This document shows positions 44,557-52,742 of a stretch of 64,000 nt of DNA, in pieces. The notes beneath the pieces are model-generated. The model saw nothing but the letters and a program-made list of their open reading frames with translations. It was not told the DNA's origin and did no database searches. Numbering within the stretch: position 1 is the first letter of the stretch; every line of letters begins with the position of its first letter. The position numbers and the translations under genes were made by a program. The DNA is taken from the NCBI RefSeq assembly GCF_023100725.1, contig NZ_CP095501.1, positions 310,001-374,000 of the forward strand, in the 5' to 3' direction. The stretch is from Arthrobacter antioxidans. Its GTDB lineage: Bacteria > Actinomycetota > Actinomycetes > Actinomycetales > Micrococcaceae.

Positions 44557-44615
44557 CCGAGAGGGCAGGAATGACCGCCCGGACCCGGGTTTCGTGGTCT
44601 TTCCTGCCCTCTCGG
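44557..44615 (-). terminator. Long intergenic hairpin between aceA and aceB
   Basis: A perfect 15-bp inverted repeat (CCGAGAGGGCAGGAA with TTCCTGCCCTCTCGG) with a 29-nt loop occupies most of the 104-bp gap. There is no U-tract. It may be a partial terminator or an RNA-stability element that sets the aceA to aceB ratio. Confidence 0.6.
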
Positions 44616-44624
44616 CCGGGGAGG

Positions 44625-45962
44625 TCAGTGGAACTGCTGCGTCTCGGTGGAGCCGGCGAGGGCGAGCGTGCTGCCGCCGGGGTTGAGGGCCGTGGCCACC
44701 TGGTCGAAGTAGCCGGTGCCGACCTCGCGCTGGTGCCGGGTGGCGGTGTAGCCGCGGGACTCGGCGGCGAACTCGCGCTCCTGCAGGTCCACGTAGGCGC
44801 TCATGCCGTCGCGGGCGTAGCCGTGGGCGAGGTCGAACATCGAGTAGTTGAGGGCGTGGAAGCCGGCGAGGGTGATGAACTGGAACGTGAACCCCATGGC
44901 ACCGAGCTCGCGCTGGAACGTGGCGATCGTGGCGTCGTCGAGGTGCTTGCGCCAGTTGAACGACGGGGAGCAGTTGTAGGCGAGCATCTGGTCCGGGAAC
45001 TCCGCCTTGATCCCCTCGGCGAAGCGCCGTGCCAGGTCGAGGTCCGGGGTGCCGGTCTCCATCCAGAGCAGGTCCGCATAGGGTGCGTAGGCCCGGCCGC
45101 GGGCGATGCACGCCTCGAGGCCGTTGCGCACATGGTAGAAACCCTCGGGGGTGCGCTCGCCGGTGACGAACGGCTGGTCCCGCTCGTCGACGTCGGACGT
45201 GATGAGCGTAGCGGCCTCGGCGTCAGTGCGGGCCACGATGACCGACGGCGTCCCGGCGACGTCGGCCGCGAGTCGCGCGGCGTTCAGCGTACGCACGTGC
45301 TGCTGCGTGGGGATCAGGACCTTGCCGCCGAGGTGCCCGCACTTCTTCTCCGACGCGAGCTGGTCCTCCCAGTGGATGCCGGCGGCGCCCGCCTGGATCA
45401 TCGACTTCATGAGTTCGTAGGCGTTGAGCGGACCGCCGAAGCCTGCTTCGGCGTCGGCGACGATCGGCACGAGCCAGTCCTCGACGGTCGAGGTGCCCTC
45501 CGCCCATTCGATCTGGTCGGCGCGGAGCAGCGCGTTGTTGATGCGGCGGACGACGGTGGGCACGGAGTTCGCCGGGTACAGCGACTGGTCCGGGTAGGTG
45601 TGCCCGGAGTTGTTGGCGTCCGCGGCCACCTGCCAGCCGGAGAGGTAGATGGCACGCAGCCCGGCCTTGACCTGCTGCACGGCCTGGTTGCCCGTGAGAG
45701 CACCGAGGGCGTTGGTGTACCCGCCGGTGCCGGCCTCCTCGGTGAGCTGGCGCCACAGCTTCTCGGCGCCGCGCCGCGCGAGCGTGTGTTCCTCCTGGAT
45801 GCTGCCGCGCAGGCGGACGACGTCGGCCGCCGAGTAGTCGCGCCGTACGCCTTCCCAGCGCGCATCGGCCGACCACTCGAGGTCCAGTCCGCGGGCGGCA
45901 TCCGCTGCCGCGCCCTGCAGCCCGGTGGAGGAGGGATTCGAGGGTGAGGGTTCCTGCGTCAT
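44625..45962 (-). CDS. aceA: Isocitrate lyase
   Basis: A 445-residue isocitrate lyase, which cleaves isocitrate to succinate and glyoxylate. The catalytic loop is [19 protein letters not shown], with the KKCGH signature intact; further motifs are [31 protein letters not shown], and [15 protein letters not shown]. Length fits the short bacterial form. The ATG at 45962 follows AAGGAG. It is divergent from a RamB-like regulator, and a palindrome in the 124-bp intergenic region overlaps its likely -35. Confidence 0.96.
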   Translation of the reverse strand: MTQEPSPSNPSSTGLQGAAADAARGLDLEWSADARWEGVRRDYSAADVVRLRGSIQEEHTLARRGAEKLWRQLTEEAGTGGYTNALGALTGNQAVQQVKAGLRAIYLSGWQVAADANNSGHTYPDQSLYPANSVPTVVRRINNALLRADQIEWAEGTSTVEDWLVPIVADAEAGFGGPLNAYELMKSMIQAGAAGIHWEDQLASEKKCGHLGGKVLIPTQQHVRTLNAARLAADVAGTPSVIVARTDAEAATLITSDVDERDQPFVTGERTPEGFYHVRNGLEACIARGRAYAPYADLLWMETGTPDLDLARRFAEGIKAEFPDQMLAYNCSPSFNWRKHLDDATIATFQRELGAMGFTFQFITLAGFHALNYSMFDLAHGYARDGMSAYVDLQEREFAAESRGYTATRHQREVGTGYFDQVATALNPGGSTLALAGSTETQQFH

Positions 45963-46033
45963 TGCTGTCTCCTTGGTCGGTGGCCGGCTGCCCCGGCGGG
46001 TGTGGAATCAACGATTCGCCACTTCTGCCGAGG

Positions 46034-46039
46034 TTCCTA
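46034..46039 (-). promoter_or_regulatory. Possible -10 (TAGGAA) of aceA
   Basis: On the minus strand TAGGAA lies 71 nt before the aceA ATG. With 17-nt spacing the -35 (CATTTC) falls inside the palindrome at 46055-46070, so a bound regulator would block it. Confidence 0.4.
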
Positions 46040-46054
46040 CCCTTTGACCCTGGC

Positions 46055-46070
46055 AAGAAATGCACTTCTT
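46055..46070. promoter_or_regulatory. Candidate RamB-like operator between aceA and its regulator
   Basis: AAGAAATGCACTTCTT matches its own reverse complement at 14 of 16 positions. It lies just upstream of the regulator's -10 box (TATCGT, 46075-46080), in its -35/-10 region, and overlaps the likely -35 of aceA. A second half-like AAGAAATG occurs at 46082-46089. The geometry fits repression of both genes by one bound protein. Confidence 0.5.
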
Positions 46071-46074
46071 CGCT

Positions 46075-46080
46075 TATCGT
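46075..46080 (+). promoter_or_regulatory. -10 box (TATCGT) for leaderless regulator start at 46087
   Basis: TATCGT, 6-nt spacer CAAGAA, then ATG. No Shine-Dalgarno sequence is present. Confidence 0.5.
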
Positions 46081-46086
46081 CAAGAA

Positions 46087-47580
46087 ATGACGACTCCCGC
46101 CTGGTCCCAGCCCTCCTCCGCGACCTCCGCCACTCCGCCGGTCGTCGAGGGCGAGGCCCTGGACCTCATCAGCCTGGGGCGGCGTGTACGCCATCTCCGC
46201 AAGGCAAAGGGCCTGACCCTCGACGACCTCGGGGCCGCCGTCGGCACCGTCGCGTCGCAACTGTCCCTCGTGGAGAACGGCAAGCGGGAACCCAAGCTCG
46301 GCATGCTCCAGCGCCTCGCGGCAGCACTCGGGGTGACCATCGACGAACTGCTCGGGGCTGAGCCGCCGTCGCGCCGGGCCGCCCTGGAGATCGCGCTGGA
46401 GCGCGCGCAGCGCGGCCCGCTCTACGAGTCGCTGGGGCTGCCGAAGGTCCGCATCTCGTCGCGGCTGCCGCTGGAGGTGCTGGAGTCGCTCGTGGGCCTG
46501 CAGGGAGAGCTCGAGCGACGGTTGAACGAGCAGGTGGCCACACCGGAGGAGGCGCGGCGGGCGAACGCCGAACTGCGCGCCGTGATGCGGGAGCGGAACA
46601 ACTACTTCCAGGAGATCGAGGTCCAGGCGCAGACCGTGCTCGACGCCGTCGGGTACAGCGCGGGCCCCGTGTCCCAGCACCTGATCGCGGACATCGCCGC
46701 GCACCTCGGCTTCTCCCTGCACCATGTGGGCGACCTGCCGCATTCCACGCGGTCCGTCACGGACCTCAAGAACCGCCGCATCTACCTCACGCAGTCGCAG
46801 CGGACCGATCACGATCCCCGCTCGGTGCTGCTGCAGGCGCTCGGGCACTACGTCCTGGAGCACAGGACCCCGGAGAACTACGGCGAATTCCTGCGCCAGC
46901 GCGTGGCCACCAACTACTTCGCGGCGGCGCTCCTGCTCCCCGAGCGGCCCACCGTCGAGTTCCTGAAGCGGGCGAAGGCGGCGAAGGAGATCTCCGTGGA
47001 GGACATCCGTGACAACTTCGCGGTGTCCTACGAGACGGCCGCGCACCGCTTCACGAACCTCGCCACGGAGCACCTCGACATCCCCACCCACTTCCAGAAG
47101 ACGCACAAGAGCGGCATCATCTACAAGGCCTACGAGAACGACGGCGTGACCTTCCCGCAGGACCACACCGGTGCCATCGAGGGTCAGCCCTCGTGCCGCC
47201 GCTGGACCTCCCGCGTGGTGTTCGACGTCCAGGACAAGTTCCGCGCCTACAACCAGTACACGGACACCCCGAGCGGCACTTACTGGTGCACGGCGCGGAC
47301 CGAGCGGGCCGCGAGCGGCGAGTTCTCGCTCAGCATCGGGGTGCCGTACGCGCACGTGAAATGGTTCCGCGGGCGGGACACGGACATCCGTGAGAAGTCC
47401 TTCTGCCCCGACGAGTCATGCTGCCGCCGGCCGCCCGCGGAACTCGCACGGGAATGGGCCGGTCAGGCCTGGCCGAGCGCCCGCGCCCATTCGCACCTGC
47501 TCGCGGCGATGCCGCCCGGGGCGTTCCCGGGCGTCGACGAGACCGAGGTGTACGCGTTCCTCGCGACGCATTCGGGCTGA
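46087..47580 (+). CDS. RamB-type XRE family regulator of acetate metabolism
   Basis: A 497-residue regulator. An N-terminal XRE helix-turn-helix (about residues 28-85, RRVRHLRKAKGLTLDDLG to TIDELLG) precedes a central IrrE/ImmA-like region (ALGHYVLEHRTPENYGEFLR with ATNYFAAALLLPE) and a C-terminal short-chain-fatty-acyl-sensor-like domain with Cys residues (CRRWTSRVVFDVQDKF, CPDESCCRRPP). In corynebacteria RamB represses aceA and aceB, and the divergent position here supports the same role. ATG 46087 is preferred over ATG 46060 because TATCGT lies 6 nt upstream. Confidence 0.88.
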   Translation: MTTPAWSQPSSATSATPPVVEGEALDLISLGRRVRHLRKAKGLTLDDLGAAVGTVASQLSLVENGKREPKLGMLQRLAAALGVTIDELLGAEPPSRRAALEIALERAQRGPLYESLGLPKVRISSRLPLEVLESLVGLQGELERRLNEQVATPEEARRANAELRAVMRERNNYFQEIEVQAQTVLDAVGYSAGPVSQHLIADIAAHLGFSLHHVGDLPHSTRSVTDLKNRRIYLTQSQRTDHDPRSVLLQALGHYVLEHRTPENYGEFLRQRVATNYFAAALLLPERPTVEFLKRAKAAKEISVEDIRDNFAVSYETAAHRFTNLATEHLDIPTHFQKTHKSGIIYKAYENDGVTFPQDHTGAIEGQPSCRRWTSRVVFDVQDKFRAYNQYTDTPSGTYWCTARTERAASGEFSLSIGVPYAHVKWFRGRDTDIREKSFCPDESCCRRPPAELAREWAGQAWPSARAHSHLLAAMPPGAFPGVDETEVYAFLATHSG

Positions 47581-47592
47581 GACAGGAGGTCC

Positions 47593-47637
47593 GGCTGACG
47601 CGGTGCGTCTCCGGGGCTCGAAGCCGGCGCGTCAGCC
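47593..47637. terminator. Inverted repeat after the RamB-like regulator
   Basis: GGCTGACGCG pairs with CGCGTCAGCC across a 25-nt loop in the gap between convergent genes. The right arm overlaps the stop of the DUF6328-type gene. Confidence 0.5.
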
Positions 47638-48204
47638 ACGCTGCCTGAGCGCGCGTCGGCGGAGGGCCAGGGGGTAGGCGACCCAGAGGATCGCTTCGAG
47701 GGCCAGGAGGACCCCCGCCACGACGAGGCTGGCGGTGCGGCCGAGCACGATATCGAAGACCAGCCAGAGGGTCCCCGCGAGCACCACCCCCACGAGGGCC
47801 GTCGCGAACGGGATGATCGCAGCGGTGTGCTCCACCAGCGTTCCCTTCACATGGAGGCCGAACAGGGCCCGGTGCAGGGTGACCGTGGACAGCAACAGGG
47901 CCTGGATCAGGACGGACAGGCAGAGCAGGCACAGGTAGACGCCCACCTGGAGGTCGTCGAGCTCCTCGAAGCGGCGCTGGAAGGGCAGGATCAGCAGGAA
48001 TCCTGCCAGGATCTGGATGCCGGCCTGCATGACGCGCAGCTCCTGCAGCATCTCCTGCCAGTTGCGGTCCAGGCGCTGGTTCCCGCTCTCGCCGCGCCTG
48101 TCGTCGCGTCTGGGGTGCCGCTCCGAGGGCCCCTGCCCGCCGGGGGAATCGCCCGGCGCCGGGGTGTCCCCTGCTCCGGCGCCCTCCTGCCCAGCGGCGC
48201 CCAT
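47632..48204 (-). CDS. DUF6328-type four-span membrane protein
   Basis: A 190-residue protein with a disordered Gly/Pro/Arg-rich N-terminus of about 45 residues, then RNWQEMLQELRVMQAGIQIL, which I recognise as the DUF6328 signature, followed by four hydrophobic spans. Function is unknown. It begins 10 bp after the pdxK stop, so it is the last gene of the operon headed by the TetR regulator. Confidence 0.72.
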   Translation of the reverse strand: MGAAGQEGAGAGDTPAPGDSPGGQGPSERHPRRDDRRGESGNQRLDRNWQEMLQELRVMQAGIQILAGFLLILPFQRRFEELDDLQVGVYLCLLCLSVLIQALLLSTVTLHRALFGLHVKGTLVEHTAAIIPFATALVGVVLAGTLWLVFDIVLGRTASLVVAGVLLALEAILWVAYPLALRRRALRQRG

Positions 48205-48214
48205 CGCGTACCGG

Positions 48215-49042
48215 CTACCGCGTGGACCCCGCGCCGCCCTGCCAGACGGCGTCGAACGGGGCGTTGGAGCTGACGCGGTTGCGGATGCCCTCGGTCACGA
48301 AGGCCTTGGCGGTGCGGGCGGCGTCCAGGGGCGCCGCGCCCTTCGCGAGTTCCGCGGTGATCGCCGCTGCGAGGGTGCAGCCCGCGCCGCTGACGGCGAC
48401 CTCGCCCACCTTCGGGGAGGAGAGGACCTCGAGCGTCTCGCCGTCGACGTACACGTCGACGGCGTCGGGGCCCGCGATGCGCACGCCGCCCTTGGCGAGG
48501 ACCACGGCGCCGCTCCGGCGGTGGATGATGCGGGCGGCCTCCTTCAGGTCCTCGAGCGATTCGATGCTGATGCCGGAGAGGGATTCCGCCTCGAAGTGGT
48601 TCGGGGTGACGAAGGTCGCCAACGGCAGGATGTCCGCCTTGAGCGCCTCATCGGTGTCAAGGGCGGCGCCGGGCTCCTGCCCCTTGCAGATGAGCACCGG
48701 ATCGAGGACCACGTGGTCCCACGCCTGGCTCTTCAGTGCGGAGGCCACGGTGTCGATGGTCGCCGGGGTGCCGAGCATGCCCAGCTTGACGGTGCGGAGG
48801 GGGTAGCAGGACTGGATGGCCTCGAGCTGGTCCGCGATCACCTGCTGGTCCACCGGGACGAAGCGGTGCTGCCACTCGTGCTTCGGGTCGAAGGACACGA
48901 TGCAGGTGAGGGCCGCGATGCCGTAGACGCCGAGTTCCTGGAACGTCTTGAGGTCGGCCTGGGCTCCGGCGCCGCCCGTCGCCTCGGAACCGGCGATGGT
49001 CAGGGTGATGGCGGGGGCTGCGGAAGGCTGGGTGTCGGACAT
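48215..49042 (-). CDS. pdxK: Pyridoxine/pyridoxal kinase, ThiD-like
   Basis: A 275-residue ribokinase-fold enzyme. It has the ThiD/PdxK opening LTIAGSEATGGAGAQADLKT, TVKLGMLGTPATIDTV, DPVLICKGQEPG and TPNHFEAESLSG, and the anion-hole motif VSGAGCTLAAAITAELAKGA. The GAGC arrangement with Cys resembles Bacillus subtilis PdxK rather than strict ThiD, so phosphorylation of pyridoxal or HMP is likely; the two cannot be separated by eye. ATG 49042 sits immediately after TAGGAGG, which also contains the stop of the preceding 50-aa ORF. Confidence 0.82.
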   Translation of the reverse strand: MSDTQPSAAPAITLTIAGSEATGGAGAQADLKTFQELGVYGIAALTCIVSFDPKHEWQHRFVPVDQQVIADQLEAIQSCYPLRTVKLGMLGTPATIDTVASALKSQAWDHVVLDPVLICKGQEPGAALDTDEALKADILPLATFVTPNHFEAESLSGISIESLEDLKEAARIIHRRSGAVVLAKGGVRIAGPDAVDVYVDGETLEVLSSPKVGEVAVSGAGCTLAAAITAELAKGAAPLDAARTAKAFVTEGIRNRVSSNAPFDAVWQGGAGSTR

Positions 49043-49046
49043 CCTC

Positions 49047-49199
49047 CTAGTCTGCCCGACTCGGCTCCGGGGCGGCCACCCGATCCGGCGCGGGGAGGCC
49101 CTCGAGTACACGTCCCGGTGTGGGGTGGTCGACGCCGTCGGGCGCCTCCGCGATGGCGACCGTTCCGATGGTCGTGCCACGGGTCGCGTCGTCGTTCAT
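49047..49199 (-). CDS. Small coupled ORF (50 aa) in the TetR-pdxK operon
   Basis: ATG 49199 overlaps the stop of the membrane-protein gene (ATGA), and its own TAG forms part of the pdxK ribosome-binding site. The product (MNDDATRGTTIGTVAIAEAP, then DGVDHPTPGRVLEGLPAPDR and an acidic tail) is hydrophilic and matches no family I recognise. Tight coupling on both sides makes translation probable; function unknown. Confidence 0.5.
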   Translation of the reverse strand: MNDDATRGTTIGTVAIAEAPDGVDHPTPGRVLEGLPAPDRVAAPEPSRAD

Positions 49200-49648
49200 C
49201 GCCCGATTTCCTGCACGCGGACCAGCTTCCACACGCTGGCTCGGGCGAGGGCGCCCGCACCTCCGATGACCAGGGCGATGGGGAGGCTCTCGAGGAGCAC
49301 CCGGGAGGGGGACAGCAGGGTGATGACGGCGAAGGAGGCCAGGGTGAAGACGGCGAAGAAGACCCCTACGTGTATCCACTGGTTCGCCACGGGGCGCAGC
49401 AGGAGCCCGAGCACGACGCCGAGGGGCAGGCCGGTGATCACGCCGACGCTGACGCCGTACCAGAGGGCCAGGAGGAAGACGCCCGGGGCGTCCGGTCCCC
49501 AGGAGAGGGCGAAGGCCAGGGCGAGGGTCGTGAGTCCCACGAGGAACCCGACGGCGACGGCGCCGATCCCGAACGTCACGCGGTGGCGGGGGTTCGGTGC
49601 GCGCCGCCCGGCGTCGTCGTCGGCGGTGACTGCCGGGTCCTCCGTCAT
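49196..49648 (-). CDS. Four-span membrane protein in the TetR operon
   Basis: A 150-residue protein with a charged N-terminus (MTEDPAVTADDDAGRRAPNP) and four hydrophobic segments (about residues 26-48, 54-78, 87-108 and 116-135). No family assigned. ATG 49648 overlaps the TetR stop by 4 nt, so it is the first target of that regulator's operon and a candidate efflux-accessory or stress membrane protein (inference only). Confidence 0.7.
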   Translation of the reverse strand: MTEDPAVTADDDAGRRAPNPRHRVTFGIGAVAVGFLVGLTTLALAFALSWGPDAPGVFLLALWYGVSVGVITGLPLGVVLGLLLRPVANQWIHVGVFFAVFTLASFAVITLLSPSRVLLESLPIALVIGGAGALARASVWKLVRVQEIGR

Positions 49649-50310
49649 TGCCGGGTCCCCTGGATCAGCTGCACGATCTCCTCGACGATCTTCCGGACCA
49701 CGGGAAGCCGGGAGAGGATCACGAGCTTCGAGATGAGCGGCGCGGCCTGGTCGATGAGCCGGCGCGTCCGGATCTGGTCGGGGGAGGAGTCGTAGACCCA
49801 GAACAGGGTGATGCCCATGTAGGCGTACCAGAGGAGTTCGGGGAGGTCGTCCCGGATGGCCAGGGGCGGCTGCGGCCTGGACATCGCCACGGCCTGCCGG
49901 AAGAGCGAGATGGCACGGGCGCGGGCCACGGCGGACTCGCTGCCGAACGGGCTCGTCGTCGTGGACGGCGTGATGGCGATGCTGATGAAGTTCGAGCCGA
50001 AGTCGTGATACGGCCCCATCACGCCGACCCCGGTGTTCAGGACGATCCGCAGGAGTTCGCCGAGGTTCTGGCCCTCGTGGAGGCGGGGGAGCGTGAGCGC
50101 GCGGTGCTCCTCCTGGAGGCTGCGGTACAGCTCGTGGACGAGGTCGTCCTTCGACGCGAAATAGTAGTAGGCGCTCCCGGTGGAGACGTCCGCGGCCGCG
50201 GCGATGGCCCGCATGGTCGTCTTCTCGTAGCCGTGCTCGCGGAACAGCCGGAGCGCGGTGGAGACCAGCAACTCCCGGGTCGCTTCGCTCTTGGCGGTCT
50301 GCGAAGGCAC
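49645..50310 (-). CDS. TetR family transcriptional regulator
   Basis: A 221-residue repressor. The N-terminal helix-turn-helix is clear (LFREHGYEKTTMRAIAAAAD then VSTGSAYYYFASKDDLVHEL, residues 20-62). The C-terminal ligand domain is hydrophobic and ends EEIVQLIQGTRQ. GTG 50310 follows AAAAGGAGA. It heads a tightly overlapping operon with a membrane protein, a small ORF, pdxK and a DUF6328-type gene. A palindrome between its -10 and start probably provides autoregulation. Ligand unknown. Confidence 0.9.
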   Translation of the reverse strand: MPSQTAKSEATRELLVSTALRLFREHGYEKTTMRAIAAAADVSTGSAYYYFASKDDLVHELYRSLQEEHRALTLPRLHEGQNLGELLRIVLNTGVGVMGPYHDFGSNFISIAITPSTTTSPFGSESAVARARAISLFRQAVAMSRPQPPLAIRDDLPELLWYAYMGITLFWVYDSSPDQIRTRRLIDQAAPLISKLVILSRLPVVRKIVEEIVQLIQGTRQ

Positions 50311-50320
50311 TGGTCTCCTT

Positions 50321-50335
50321 TTCGAACGTGTTCAA
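50321..50335. promoter_or_regulatory. Candidate TetR operator and promoter
   Basis: TTCGAACGTGTTCAA contains the symmetric GAAC-N2-GTTC core. It lies between a TACACT -10 box (minus strand, 50341-50346) and the AAAAGGAG ribosome-binding site of the TetR gene, covering the expected transcription start. Confidence 0.55.
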
Positions 50336-50429
50336 TTCGCAGTGTAGACCAGAACCGGACACGGTCGACCAGGGATCGTAGGCGCAGGACCCGCGCCGTT
50401 CGGGGCGGGCGCGACGGTCCGTGGAACGG

Positions 50430-50463
50430 GAGAACCCCCGGCGGTCTCCCGTCGGGGGTTCTC
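50430..50463 (-). terminator. Hairpin after the LGFP-transpeptidase gene
   Basis: An 11-bp inverted repeat (GAGAACCCCCG with CGGGGGTTCTC, 12-nt loop) lies 20 bp past the stop of the minus-strand LGFP gene. No T-run. Confidence 0.65.
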
Positions 50464-50483
50464 TCGTGCGGTCGGGCCGGCTG

Positions 50484-52742
50484 CTACCGGAACAGGTCCG
50501 CTGCGACGCCCATGATGATGCGGTCCCCGGGGGTCGATTTCCTCAGGTAGTCCACGACGGCCCAGTCGTCGAGCGCGATGCACCCGGCCGTCGGGACCTT
50601 GTTCTGGTGCAGGAAGATGGCGAAGCCTGCATCCTGCACGATCGGGGAGTCCGGCGGCCGGTTGTAGTTGATCACGGCGCCCTGACGGTAGTCGTGGGTT
50701 GCCCGTGTCGCGAAGTACCACATGTCCTCGTCGTACCCCACCCAGGTGGAGGACTCGAAGTACTTGTTGTAGGTGCTCGTGTTGGGATTACCGCCCCAGC
50801 GTGAGCGGGGGTTGAGCGTGCGGTAGGGCAGTGCGGTGCCCGGGTTGCCGAGGCCGAAAGCCTCGGTCACGGAGTAGGACCCGGTGGGGGAGTAGTTGAA
50901 GCGGGTCGGCCCGGAGGGGACTCCTGGCCGCTTGAAGCCGCTGGCTCCCACCGTCGCGTCCGTCTGCCAATCGGTGACATAGCTTCCTGCCACCTTCTGG
51001 CAGTACACGGCTTTGGCGGAACTCCGGCCGTACCCGCCGGCGATGGTGAGGAGGACCCTCTTCGCGCCACCCGTGGAGTACTTGGAGCGCCCGTCGTTCA
51101 GTGTGGTGCATTCGGTGTGCCGGTGATCCCGGCTGCCGGAGGCCTTCCAGGAGATGTAGCCGCCCTGGAAGGGCTGCACGCACTCGCCGCCCTCGCAGCG
51201 CTCCGGCGTCTGGGGGTAGCCGAGGTAGCTCAGGTGCCGGCCCAGCGATTCGTATCGGGTCTTCATTCCTCCGCGCACGGGCTGGGACCCGGTGGCGGGG
51301 GACCAGAAGATCACGCCACCCTGGAACCGCTGGTAGCAGCCGCCGTTGCGTTGACCGCAGACCTCGGCCTCCAGCGGGTAGCCCAGGTAGCCGGTGTGGG
51401 CGCCCAGATTCTGGTGGCGCGCACCGATGTCGCCGTTCGTCGAATGTCCGCCCGTCGCCGGGGACCAGTACGTCGAGCCGCCCTGGTGCTTCTGGACGCA
51501 GCCACCGTTCGCCTGTCCACACACCTCGTCCTCGAGGGGGTAGCCGAGTGCGCCGTCCTGGGCACCGCGGGCCGACCACGCGGTGAGCATCCCGCCGCGG
51601 CTGATGTGGGCGCCTGTTGCCGGTGACCAGGCGATCACACCGCGCTGGTAGGTCTGCTTGCAGCCGGCCGACCGTAGTCCGCAGATCTCCCTGGACGTCG
51701 GGTAACCGAGCCAGCCGTTTTCTGCACCGGTCCGCGAGTACGCACCGCCGATGGCTCCGGGAGCCCAGACGCCGTAGGCGCCGGACGACGCGGACCACAC
51801 GATCCGGAGTCCGCCGAATTCCTGGACGCAGCCGTTGTCCCGCTTGCCGCAGACCTCGGCCGAGGACGGGTAGCCGATGGCCGCGTAGCCGCCGTACAGG
51901 GTGTACAGGGCGCCGCCGATGGCACCCCGGGTCCATACCCGCTGGTGCCCGGCCGTCGTGCTCCACGTGAGGTCGATCCCGCTGGAGAACCGCTGGGAGC
52001 AGCCACCCGTGGTGCACTGTTCGTCGGTGATCGCGTGGCCGAAGGCTTTCAGCCCGCCGGTGGCCGCCCACCGGGGGCCGGTGTTGCCGGAGGCGAGCAG
52101 TACAGCGTGCGCTCCGGTGGAGGGGGTGTAGTGGATCTCCCCGCCGACGAAGGTCTCCACGCAGAGTCCTGCCGCAGTGCAGGACTCATTGGAGGTCGGT
52201 TCTCCCAGCACGCCTGTGGCCCCGCCGAGCGCCCGCCACTTGGCGGCGATGCCTCCGATGGGGGTGAAGGGACCTGCTGCGGCAGCAGCGGCCCCGGGGT
52301 TTCGCGCTTCCGGCGCCGCAGTCGGCTCCGGCGCCTCGGGCACGGCCGGAGCAGTTCCCTCGAGTGGGACATCAGATCCAGGGCCGACCGGGGCTGCCGA
52401 TTCCTGGTCCGACGGTTCGGTCGGGCCCGGGACCGCAGGCACCACTGGTGCTGGATCCTCGGACGGAACCGACCCGGAGGTGGATGGCTCCGGAAGTGCT
52501 TCGGGGCTCTCGGATGTGGGTGTCCGCAGCCCGGCGGCAGGGGGAGCCGTGGCCGGTTCGGCTGTCGCCGGGGGCGTGGGTGCGGGAGGGCTCTGCTGCG
52601 TGCCCGTGGTGGAAGGGGCGGGCGCCGCAGCAGCACCCGGGGCGAGTCCGGAAAGAAGGAGCGCGGCCAGCGAGACGACAGCGAGCGCGCGCGCCGGGAG
52701 GGACGTGGGTGAGTGGTTCAACGGAAGACAACCGCCTGACAT
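50484..52742 (-). CDS. Exported LGFP-repeat protein with L,D-transpeptidase-like domain
   Basis: A 752-residue exported protein. A signal peptide (about residues 15-40) leads to a Pro/Ala/Ser-rich linker (to about 155), then at least seven LGFP repeats (about 160-530) recognisable by LGYPxxxExC and WSPATGxH. Each repeat carries a close Cys pair (for example VCGQRNGGC). The C-terminal 200 residues end in an L,D-transpeptidase-like site with His712 (FLHQNK) and Cys721 (TAGCIAL). LGFP repeats are thought to bind cell-wall arabinogalactan or peptidoglycan, so the protein probably remodels or cross-links the wall. Its start overlaps the upstream lipoprotein gene by 25 nt; the exact start is uncertain. 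Confidence 0.82.
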   Translation of the reverse strand: MSGGCLPLNHSPTSLPARALAVVSLAALLLSGLAPGAAAAPAPSTTGTQQSPPAPTPPATAEPATAPPAAGLRTPTSESPEALPEPSTSGSVPSEDPAPVVPAVPGPTEPSDQESAAPVGPGSDVPLEGTAPAVPEAPEPTAAPEARNPGAAAAAAGPFTPIGGIAAKWRALGGATGVLGEPTSNESCTAAGLCVETFVGGEIHYTPSTGAHAVLLASGNTGPRWAATGGLKAFGHAITDEQCTTGGCSQRFSSGIDLTWSTTAGHQRVWTRGAIGGALYTLYGGYAAIGYPSSAEVCGKRDNGCVQEFGGLRIVWSASSGAYGVWAPGAIGGAYSRTGAENGWLGYPTSREICGLRSAGCKQTYQRGVIAWSPATGAHISRGGMLTAWSARGAQDGALGYPLEDEVCGQANGGCVQKHQGGSTYWSPATGGHSTNGDIGARHQNLGAHTGYLGYPLEAEVCGQRNGGCYQRFQGGVIFWSPATGSQPVRGGMKTRYESLGRHLSYLGYPQTPERCEGGECVQPFQGGYISWKASGSRDHRHTECTTLNDGRSKYSTGGAKRVLLTIAGGYGRSSAKAVYCQKVAGSYVTDWQTDATVGASGFKRPGVPSGPTRFNYSPTGSYSVTEAFGLGNPGTALPYRTLNPRSRWGGNPNTSTYNKYFESSTWVGYDEDMWYFATRATHDYRQGAVINYNRPPDSPIVQDAGFAIFLHQNKVPTAGCIALDDWAVVDYLRKSTPGDRIIMGVAADLFR

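Noticed and set aside
45223..47355. 710-residue minus-strand frame spanning the aceA/regulator intergenic region
   Set aside because: It crosses two divergent, well-supported genes and their promoters; composition is shadow-like.
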